A DNA stretch of 64,000 nt from an uncultured Desulfovibrio sp. GTDB taxonomy: Bacteria; Desulfobacterota; Desulfovibrionia; Desulfovibrionales; Desulfovibrionaceae. Of this stretch, positions 56,668 through 64,000 are shown piece by piece. The stretch is taken from positions 62,001 through 126,000 of the forward strand of contig CALVHF010000004.1 in the NCBI GenBank assembly GCA_944327295.1. The letters are read 5' to 3'. How positions within the stretch are numbered: position 1 is the first letter of the stretch; each line of letters starts with the position of its first letter. The notes under the pieces are model-generated. The model searched no databases. It saw only the letters and a program-made list of their open reading frames with translations, and was not told the DNA's origin. A program made the translations under genes and the position numbers.

Positions 56668-57768
56668 ATGAACACGTCAGAACAGGCAAAGACGCTTTTG
56701 ATAGTCGATGACAGCGAAATCACCCGCGAGATACTCAAGAATACCTTTGCTCCCTACTACACCATAGACGAGGCGGAAAACGGCGAGGTCGGACTGGAAA
56801 AGATCCTGGCCTGCCCCGAGGCCTACTGTGCCGTGCTGCTGGATGTGGTCATGCCCGGCAAAAGCGGGCTTGAAGTGCTGCGAGTCCTGCATGAGCGCGG
56901 TCTGACAGCCCAGATTCCCGTGTTCCTCATTACCAGCGAGGCGAACAATGACGTCATGCGCGAGACCTTTGCCCTGGGGGTCATGGACGTCATAGGCAAG
57001 CCCTTTGTGGCCTATGTGCTAACACGGCGCGTGCAGTCCGTTGTGGAGCTGTTCGAGACAAGGAAGAGCCTCTCCAACAGGGTGGTGCAGCAGGAACGCA
57101 GGCTTTCCCGACAGGAGACGCAAATTATGGAGCTGCAAAACGGCCTCATTGCCTCCCTGTCCACAGCCATCGAATTCCGCAACGGCGAGTCCGGCGAGCA
57201 CGTTCAGCGCATTCACGACATTACCCTCTACATGCTCACGAAGACAGAGTTCAGCCAGTACATCTCACAGGAAGATGCCACCTATATTGCCCTGGCCTCC
57301 ATCATGCACGACGTGGGCAAGATTGCCATTCCCGATGCCATCCTGAACAAGCCCGGGCGTCTCACGGCCGAAGAATACGAGATCATGAAGACCCACAGCG
57401 TGCAGGGTGCCCGTCTGCTTGAAAACATTCCCCAGCTGCGCCAGCACAGGGCCTATCAGTATGCCCACGACATTGCCCTGCACCATCATGAGCGCTGGGA
57501 TGGCCGGGGCTATCCGGACGGCCTCAAGGGCGATGAATGCTCCATTGCGGCCCAGATAGTCTCTCTGGCCGACGTCTACGATGCCCTGCTCAGCAAGCGG
57601 GTCTACAAGGATGCTGTGGCGCCTAAGGAGGCCCTGGACATGATTGCCAACAACGAGTGCGGTGTCTTCAACCCGAAGCTGCTGGAAGAATTCTTTGCCA
57701 TCGAGGGCGATCTGCGCACCCGGATTTTCAGACCCGGGCAGGCAGGCGGCGCAGGAATGCAGCCGTGA
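56668..57768 (+). CDS. Response regulator with HD-GYP phosphodiesterase domain
   Basis: Likely hydrolyses c-di-GMP under control of a sensor kinase not encoded nearby. The 366 residues hold an N-terminal receiver (about 9-125) with acidic pair D14/D15, phosphoacceptor D59 in LLDVVMPG and the IGKPF lysine. A coiled linker (130-160) leads into an HD-GYP domain (165-350) with EHVQRIHD, IMHDVGKIAIPD, IMKTHSVQGARLL, ALHHHERWDGRGYPDGL and SLADVYDAL. All metal residues and the GYP motif are intact. The ATG at 56668 has only a weak ribosome site (AGAG). Confidence 0.93.
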   Translation: MNTSEQAKTLLIVDDSEITREILKNTFAPYYTIDEAENGEVGLEKILACPEAYCAVLLDVVMPGKSGLEVLRVLHERGLTAQIPVFLITSEANNDVMRETFALGVMDVIGKPFVAYVLTRRVQSVVELFETRKSLSNRVVQQERRLSRQETQIMELQNGLIASLSTAIEFRNGESGEHVQRIHDITLYMLTKTEFSQYISQEDATYIALASIMHDVGKIAIPDAILNKPGRLTAEEYEIMKTHSVQGARLLENIPQLRQHRAYQYAHDIALHHHERWDGRGYPDGLKGDECSIAAQIVSLADVYDALLSKRVYKDAVAPKEALDMIANNECGVFNPKLLEEFFAIEGDLRTRIFRPGQAGGAGMQP

Positions 57769-58137
57769 ACAGTGTGCATGGTGCAGGGTAGAGGCGCAGG
57801 ACAGAAGAACATGCTGGACAGGCAGGAATATGGACAGTACAACGTTGTGAAAAAATTTCAAAAAGTGGACAGAGACAGCTGAAGAAGCCCTTGAAGAAAA
57901 ACTGGCACAAATGTAGTCTGCATTACATGTCTGGAACACGTTTCTGACGGAAATTTGTGTGCCGCCTCCTGCTTCATGTCTGCCGCAGGATGTGCCCGAG
58001 TCTTTCTTGCGCATGCCTCTGGGTGACTCGCAGATCCTTCCAGGGAACTGTGCGGATCACAAAGCCTTGGAGCTTCGAGGGCTGGCCCGTCTTTCAGGTC
58101 GTTTCGGACCAAACCTCCTGTTTTTTGAAGAGGCACT
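57769..58137. other. Spacer before the GGDEF gene
   Basis: 369 bases without a gene. A TGGCAC box at 57903 recalls half of a sigma-54 promoter, but the -12 GC is missing. A small ATGTA/TACAT dyad follows. Nothing else is recognisable. Confidence 0.3.
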
Positions 58138-59475
58138 GTGAGCAAGCCAAACAGCATCTTCCGGGCCGTTATGGCTCATGACCATGAACTTGTCCTGCTC
58201 ATCAACTGCAAAAGCGAGCGCTACTCCTGCTGTCACGCGACCCGGGACTACGAGAGCCTGCCCGGGCAGGGGGACTATCACGAGGCCCTTATCACAGCCA
58301 GTGAGCAGATAGTCTATCCGTCGGATCGCAGACACTTTCTGCATTCGCTCAAGCTCGAAGCCCTGAAGGACGCCCTGGAACGCAGCGAACAGCGCGTGCT
58401 CTTCCGCAGGTTTACCAGAGAGGGGCATATTGTCTGGGTGGAAACCAGATTCTTCGCCCATGCCGAAGGCAAGGAAATTGTACTCACCTGCACGCCCAAT
58501 TCCCCGCCGCAGGCCGTCAGCGAGAAAAAGGCCGGGACGCCGGACATCGCACCCTACCAGAGGGACATGCAGATGGGCGACAATATCATGTTCACGAACT
58601 TTCTTGTCGCAGATCTTGCAAGCGACAGGTTCAGCAGGGCACCTTTGCCTGATCCGAACGTGTCCGTGCCCGGATCCTTCACGGAACAGATACAGTGGTT
58701 TGCCGACAACGTCCTTGTGCCCGAGCAGAGGGAGCACTACCTGCAGTTCTTTGATCCCGCACATCTTGTGCCCCTGCTGCGCAGGAACAGAGGGTATTAC
58801 TGCGCCCATTTCACCCTGCAGCTGAGCAGGGAGCGCCACGACATTGCCAATGTACTGGGACTGCTGCCCGATCCTGGAGATCCGGACCGGGAACTGCTCT
58901 TCACCTACGCCCTGGACATTACCAGCATGCAGGAACTGCAGGAGCGCAGTTTGGAGCTTCTGCAAAAGACCAGGCTTGATGCGCTCACAGGCATAGCCAA
59001 CCGCCAGAGCGCCGAAAATGATATTGCCCATTTTCTGCACGTGCAGCCCGAGGACGAAAGTAGCCTGCTCCTCATTCTGGACATCGACTACTTCAAACGC
59101 TTCAACGACGACTATGGACACGAAGTCGGCGACAGGGTGCTGACCTATATTGCCAGGACGCTGAAGTCCACCTTCCGCAACGAGGACATTGTGGGGCGCT
59201 GGGGCGGGGACGAGTTCCTGGTCTTTCTCAAGAATTTTCGTTCCATGGAGGCCGTCACCAGGCGTCTGCGCACATTGTGTGCCACCCTGGAGGCCTTTGT
59301 GGACGAGGGGCTCAACCTGCCCATCAGCCTGAGCATAGGCGGCGCCGTGGCCACAGGCACGCAGAGCTGCGTGCAGGAGCTCTTCCGTCTGGCCGACACA
59401 GCTCTCTACATCGTCAAGCGGGAAGGCCGCAACGGCTTTGTCTATTTCACAGATGCCTATGTGCGAGGCTACTGA
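58138..59475 (+). CDS. PAS-like/GGDEF diguanylate cyclase
   Basis: Likely makes c-di-GMP. The 445-residue protein has no membrane helix. Its N-terminal 270 residues contain two PAS-like regions (about 10-120 and 145-270; the second ends FTYALDITSMQELQERS, a typical PAS exit). The GGDEF domain (about 285-440) opens LDALTGIANRQSAENDI. RWGGDEF is near residue 356, and an RNED inhibitory site lies five residues upstream, so activity should be feedback-regulated. The start is GTG at 58138 after GAGG; an ATG at 58171 is an alternative. It lies between an HD-GYP and an EAL gene. Confidence 0.92.
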   Translation: MSKPNSIFRAVMAHDHELVLLINCKSERYSCCHATRDYESLPGQGDYHEALITASEQIVYPSDRRHFLHSLKLEALKDALERSEQRVLFRRFTREGHIVWVETRFFAHAEGKEIVLTCTPNSPPQAVSEKKAGTPDIAPYQRDMQMGDNIMFTNFLVADLASDRFSRAPLPDPNVSVPGSFTEQIQWFADNVLVPEQREHYLQFFDPAHLVPLLRRNRGYYCAHFTLQLSRERHDIANVLGLLPDPGDPDRELLFTYALDITSMQELQERSLELLQKTRLDALTGIANRQSAENDIAHFLHVQPEDESSLLLILDIDYFKRFNDDYGHEVGDRVLTYIARTLKSTFRNEDIVGRWGGDEFLVFLKNFRSMEAVTRRLRTLCATLEAFVDEGLNLPISLSIGGAVATGTQSCVQELFRLADTALYIVKREGRNGFVYFTDAYVRGY

Positions 59476-59638
59476 GAACACAAGGACGCTGCCACACGGC
59501 GCACCGGGGGCTGCTTCTCGGGAAAGAGTCCTGGTTTCCTGAAAAAGGTGCCGTACACATATCTGCCGCTCTGCTCCATGATACGATCCATGATCTGATT
59601 CATAAGAGCACCACTTTGTTCTTCAACTTGTCCGAGGT

Positions 59639-59675
59639 CATTGCGTGTTTCGGTCCATGGCCAAAACACGCAATG
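59639..59675 (+). promoter_or_regulatory. Hairpin enclosing the probable start codon of the large c-di-GMP gene
   Basis: Twelve-base arms CATTGCGTGTTT (59639-59650) and AAACACGCAATG (59664-59675) pair perfectly around a 13-base loop. The last three bases of the second arm are the ATG of the upstream reading frame at 59673. It may sequester the start of translation; no T tract is present. Confidence 0.5.
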
Positions 59676-62600
59676 AATAATTATGAAGACTGGAGAGTCA
59701 TCCACAACGAGCAGAAAATACTGGCAAAGGCTGAGAGTTCTCAGCGAGCATACAACCAGGGATTTTCTGTCAGGTCTTTTGAACAGGGCTACAGCCACTG
59801 AATACATTGAAGCATGTCTCAAGAACATGCCTCAGAACGAGATGTGCGCCCTTTTTGTTGTTGATCTGGACAATCTGAAACTGATCAACAACACATATGG
59901 TCGCGAATTTGGTGATGAAATCATCCAGAAGGCGGCAAGGAAGCTTGCGTGCTGCTTCAGAGGGACAGACATTGTTGGCAGGTATGACAGCGACGAATTC
60001 TTTGCCCTGCTTGCCGGCAGGATCTCCAGGCAAATGATCCTGGATCGGGCCAGGGCTCTTTGCAAAAGCCTGCAGTTCCCCATAGGTGTCGGCAGCGAAC
60101 AGCGTGTCACGGCCAGCATAGGTGTGCATATTGCCAGGGAAAGCATGCCATTCCATGAGCTCTACGCCAGGGCCAATGCAAGTCTTGTGCGGGCCAAGCT
60201 GGCTGGTCGCTGCCGCGTTCAGGTGAGCGAGGATGGCATGTTGGCGGACGGGGCGCCCATGAGAGCGAACGATGCGGACGCTGCCGGCAGCCTGCCGCTG
60301 TCCGCCCGGACCCTGCTTGCGCACATGAACGAAGGTGTGGCACTTTTGAGCTTGGAACCTCCTGTCCGTGTGCTCTACCTGAGCCCCGTGCTGTACAAGA
60401 TCCTGCGCGTGCAGGAAGGCAACGAGGTCCGTCTTCCCTGCGCCCTGTCAGACATTGTGCAGATACACCCGGAGCATGCGGAGGAGTTTTCCAGCCTGCT
60501 TGGCACGCCCCCGGCAGGCAACAGGGAAAGAGAATATGACTTGCGCTTTTGCGTGAAGGGCAGTCACGAGTGGCGCTGGTATCATCTGAAGTTGCTGCAG
60601 GGCCCTGTGCTGGACAACGGGGAGCGGACACTGCTTGTTTTTTGCACGGACATCTCTGCGGACAAAAAGCTTCAGGCTGCCATGCTGGAAGAAAAGGAGC
60701 TCCTGCGTCTGGTCCTTGGACAGCGCGACTGCTTTTTTTGGTCCGTGGACCTGCAGGCCAGAACGTTCACCCTGTTCAATCCCCGCCTCGACACGCAGCA
60801 GACAGGCGTTCGCCTGAAGAACTTTCCGGAAAGCATCATAGAACACGGCTGGGTGCATCCATCTTCCGTGGACAGGTTCAGAAAGTTTGCCAGGGAACTT
60901 TTGCAGAGCAGCACCAGCGGCTGCGCCCTGGCCCTGCGCAACGCGGTGGGCAGAAAGTACCGCTGGTTCTCCGTGTACAGCTGCCTGCTGCCCGAGACCA
61001 TCGGCCTTGCTCCAAGGGTTGTCGGGGTCCTCGAACCCCTGTCCAGCCTGTCTTCACCGGAAGGTCTTTCGGGCATGAACCATTTGTGGGAAGCGTTGCG
61101 CCCCTCGCTCAATCTCTATCTGCACGCCAATCTTTCACAAAAACGCGTTGAGACTCTGTGGAGAGATGGGCAAAAGCACAGGCAGCAGAATCTCTCCTAC
61201 GCCCAGGCCATTGAGCTTGGCAAAGCCAGGATTTTCTTTCCCGAGGAAGTCCGGGCGTTCCAGCAGCAGTTCGATCGCACAACCCTGCTGGAAGACTTTG
61301 TGAACGGAACCTGCTGGATTGTCCGGGAGTTCAGGCGCGTGGACGACGGCGGCACCATCAGCTGGAATGCCTATACAGCCATTCTTTTCGCCTCTTCCGA
61401 GACAGAGGATGTGCATCTCTTTCTTTTCGTGCAGAATACGGACCTGCGCCACGAGTGGGAACAGGCGCTGCCGGAACAGCCCGTGCTGACACCGGAGGGC
61501 CTCTATGACCGCAGGACGGCACGGACTCTGGCCTGCATGATCATGGACAGGGACGCCTCGGGAAAGCCGTTTGGGTTGCAGGCACTGATGGTCGTTCGCT
61601 TTGACTGCTGGAACGAGGACTGCCAGGACGATGCAGGCAGGGAACCTGCTTTCAGGGACAGGCTGCGTTCCATTGCCCGGGCAGTCTCGCTGTACGGGGG
61701 AACAAACTGTATTGCGGGCGACCTTGCTCCCGACAGGATGACGCTTTTCTTCCCTCAGGTGGCCTCAAGAAACTTCCTGCGTCAGCAGACGGACCGGGCG
61801 ATAAGCTTTGTGCGTACAGCTCTTGGGATGGGCTTCCGGCAGCAATCGTCCCGCTTTGTCTGCGTGGTTGTCTGTGACAATCTTGTGAGTGCGGACTACG
61901 ATAGGCTGCTTGAGCAGGCGAACCACCTCTGCGAAGCATGCCAGGATGAGCCGGACGACGAGGTGCTCTACTTTACCAGAGAACAGCTGGAGAAGGAGCA
62001 ACATTTTCAGCATGCCATCCCCTCCCCGTTGTCCGACTCTGATCCGGTCCTTGTGCCGGAGGCAGGCAGGGAACAGACGGAGGACTTTGTCTATGAGTGT
62101 CTGGATGCCATCATCATGGCCGATTCCCCGGACAGTGCCCTTGCGGATATTCTGGCGCGCACAGGCCATCACTTTGGAGCGGACAGGGTGTACCTGCTCT
62201 CCATGCCCGCAGGCTGCCAGCATGTGATCGTGACGAGCGAGTGGTGTCGCGATACCAAGCCGAGTATCAGGAGCTTCATTTCCGGAACCGGGCTGGACAA
62301 GCTGCCCTTGGTCCAGACCTGTTTTGAAAAGGACACTCCCATGTTCGTGAACCGAGGCCGGCACAGTCAGGAAAAGCCAGACGAGCCGAAAGGCAGAGGC
62401 AGGGAGCTGGCATGGAACTACTCCATCTTTCCCCTCCATCTGCCAGGCAGCGGGGTAGTCCATGGCTTCCTTTGTCTGGAAAACGTGACGCAGGCCGGAG
62501 ACGAGATCCGGGGACTCAGTCGTCTTCTGCCCTACATCGTGCGCGTTAATCAGAGGTTCATGACCACTACGGAGGGGCAGAACTCCTTCCTGGATGCACT

Positions 62601-63789
62601 GACCGGCATTGCCAATGTGCAGGCCTACAGAAGAACCGTGCACGGGCTGACGGCGGATGCGTACAGTTCCATGGGCGTGCTCACTCTTGACGTTCCCAAT
62701 GTGGACACGGAGGACGAGTTCCAGGGCAGCAACAGCCCGAGGATGCTTTTGTACATTGCTGGCGTGCTGAAGACGGTCTTTGACCGGAAGTTCATCTTCC
62801 GCACCAGCCTGTCCGAATTTGTCATGTTCTGCCCCAATACCACCCAGGACGTATTCCTTGGCAGAGTCCTGCGAGTGCAGTCTGTCCTGCAGCGCCGCTA
62901 TCAGAAGAACCTGCGCTTGGGCTACACATGGGCCGAGGGCTATTTCTTCGGAGAGCGGCTGGTGCGCGAGGCACGGCGCATCATGCAGTCCGAAGACAGG
63001 GAGCAGCCGTTTCGGGGCAGCACAACCGCTCCTGTCGGCGTCACGGACTGGCAAAAGCACTTTGTGGTCTATCTTCAGCCCAAGGTCGACATGCAGACCG
63101 GCCATGTCTTCAGTGCAGAGGCCTTGGTACGGGGGGTGGACGACGAGGGCACCATCATTTCGCCCCTGCAGTTCATCGAGGCCATGGAAAAGCTCGGGTC
63201 CATCAGGGACCTGGATCTTTTTGTCCTGACCGAGGTTCTGAAATACCTGGATGTCTGCCGGCAGCGCGGGGCGCCCCCTCTGCCAGTGTCCGTCAACTTC
63301 TCCAGGGTGACCTTCTTCAATCCGTCCACGCCAGGGGCTGTGCTCGCCATCTTGAGCCGCTATCCCGATGTGGAACCGGGACTCATCGAGATAGAAATCA
63401 CGGAAACGGCGGGCGATGTGGAGAGCACGACCCTTGAGCGCACCATGGACCACTACCGCAATTTTGGCCTGCGCTTTGCCCTGGACGACTTCGGGTCCCG
63501 CTATTCCAACTTCTCCATGTTCGCCAATGTCCGCTTCGATACGATCAAGATAGACCGAAGCTTGACCAGGGAAGTTTCCTACAATCCGGTGTGTCGATCT
63601 CTTGTGGGCAATATTGCCCGTATCTGCAGCACGCAGGGCATACAGTGCGTGGCTGAGGGCGTGGAAACGCAGGCCCAGGTGGACGTGCTCCTTGAGGAAG
63701 AGTGCAGCCTAGGCCAGGGCTTCTACTACAATGCCCCCATCCCCATGAACGATTTCTGGCACAGATACCAGGTGTCTGCCTTCTGCTGA
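59673..63789 (+). pseudogene. Large PAS/GAF/GGDEF-like/EAL protein with an apparent N-terminal frameshift
   Basis: A c-di-GMP phosphodiesterase candidate of about 1,370 residues. One frame from ATG 59673 encodes 28 plausible coiled residues (MNNYEDWRVIHNEQK...) that join smoothly to RDFLSGLLNR, the usual GGDEF entry, in the next frame if one C at 59756-59757 is dropped. As it stands, the main frame opens only from ATG 59683, with no ribosome site. By position in that frame: GGDEF-like 1 (about 27-180, YDSDEF), PAS-like regions (about 205-335, 345-455, 480-600), degenerate GGDEF 2 (605-780), GAF-like (800-960), GGDEF 3 (965-1110, SLSEF) and EAL (1125-1368). The EAL keeps EALVR, VNFS, EITE, DDFG, KID, EGVE and GQGF. 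No cyclase motif is intact, so hydrolysis is the likely activity. Whether the product is made in the sequenced strain is uncertain. Confidence 0.8.
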
Positions 63790-63863
63790 GACTCCCCGAC
63801 TTCCAGACGCCGGAAGGCAAAAGCTCAGGGCGGCCTGTCGGCTGATCTTGACCGAGCCTAACT

Positions 63864-63905
63864 CGCCTGCGCATGCCCCATTCGTAAGAGTGGGGTAAGC
63901 AGGCG
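63864..63905. other. Two-step hairpin after the large EAL gene
   Basis: CGCCTGC pairs with GCAGGCG (63864-63870, 63899-63905), with an inner CCCCA/TGGGG stem. It lies about 75 bases past the stop and only a weak T-rich stretch follows, so termination is possible but unproven. Nothing else is recognised in 63790-64000. Confidence 0.45.
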
Positions 63906-64000
63906 CCGTTTAGCCTGTTTCTGCTCCCATGGCTGATGAGCTGGTGCAATTTTTGTGTCTGCTCTTGAGGGAGACGCAGTCAAGCCGTTTCCGGGCGTCT

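Noticed and set aside
56135-56671. 178-codon plus-strand frame before the HD-GYP gene
   Set aside because: Cysteine, serine and arginine-rich without hydrophobic periodicity or ribosome site; it overlaps the true start of the next gene.
57900-57925. Sigma-54 promoter before the GGDEF gene
   Set aside because: TGGCAC is present, but the conserved GC of the -12 element is missing at the required distance.
59469-59828. 119-codon minus-strand frame opposite the gap before the EAL gene
   Set aside because: Part of it looks protein-like (a Glu/Gln/Met-rich stretch), but there is no ribosome site at any in-frame ATG and it runs antisense over the hairpin and the start of the large gene.
63545-63949. 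134-codon minus-strand frame at the right edge
   Set aside because: Antisense to the conserved end of the EAL domain; composition is accidental.

Overview
This is a GC-rich (by eye about 60 %) bacterial chromosome segment from a Gram-negative organism. The gene order lysS-lolC-lolD-bamA ... skp-fabZ, the contiguous S10-spc-alpha ribosomal block, the UPF0210/ACT pair, a QueF next to FtsY, and the style of the proteins all suggest a Desulfovibrio-like member of the Desulfobacterota (Desulfovibrionaceae). That placement is an inference from gene order and protein style; no search was run. Almost all of the window is core chromosome. The only mobile trace I see is one 150-bp non-coding insertion.

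Layout. 1-3140: the 5' part of thiC under a TPP riboswitch (minus strand), then gdhA (plus), whose stop codon is part of the target duplication of a miniature inverted-repeat element. 3282-6064: secA and a long bidirectional terminator. 6111-13639 (minus): a PHP-domain phosphatase, a complete polar amino-acid ABC importer (binding protein, permease, ATPase, permease), fabZ, skp and an AMIN-amidase. 13994-17049: a UPF0104 membrane protein (plus) and an NSS transporter (minus). 17085-23803 (minus): bamA with an extra N-terminal domain, lolD, lolC and lysS. 24219-31130: an ACT-domain protein with UPF0210, darP-like (minus), queF, an unknown two-TM protein, and ftsY with a very long acidic N-terminus.

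31283-46698 is one uninterrupted S10-spc-alpha region: rpsJ, rplC, rplD, rplW, rplB, rpsS, rplV, rpsC, rplP, rpmC, rpsQ, rplN, rplX, rplE, rpsN, rpsH, rplF, rplR, rpsE, rpmD, rplO, secY, map, rpmJ, rpsM, rpsK, rpsD, rpoA, rplQ. It follows a very strong-looking promoter and a structured leader of about 490 nt. Then come tRNA-Leu(UAG), tig, clpP and clpX (plus), and convergent to these ftsH-folP-cdaA-cdaR (minus), a c-di-AMP, folate and membrane-protease operon. An AT-rich gene-poor kilobase separates ftsH from a c-di-GMP cluster (56668-63789, plus): an HD-GYP response regulator, a PAS/GGDEF cyclase, and a roughly 1,370-residue protein with three degenerate GGDEF-like domains, PAS-like and GAF-like modules and an apparently intact EAL domain. 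The first codons of this last gene appear split by a one-base frameshift.

How it works together: most genes serve protein synthesis, targeting and quality control (ribosomal proteins, SecA, SecY, FtsY, trigger factor, ClpXP, FtsH) and envelope assembly (BamA, Skp, LolCD, FabZ, amidase). The parts most worth a second look are the S10 promoter and leader, the BamA N-terminal domain, the extended FtsY, the miniature element after gdhA, and the large c-di-GMP protein with its frame break and start-codon hairpin.
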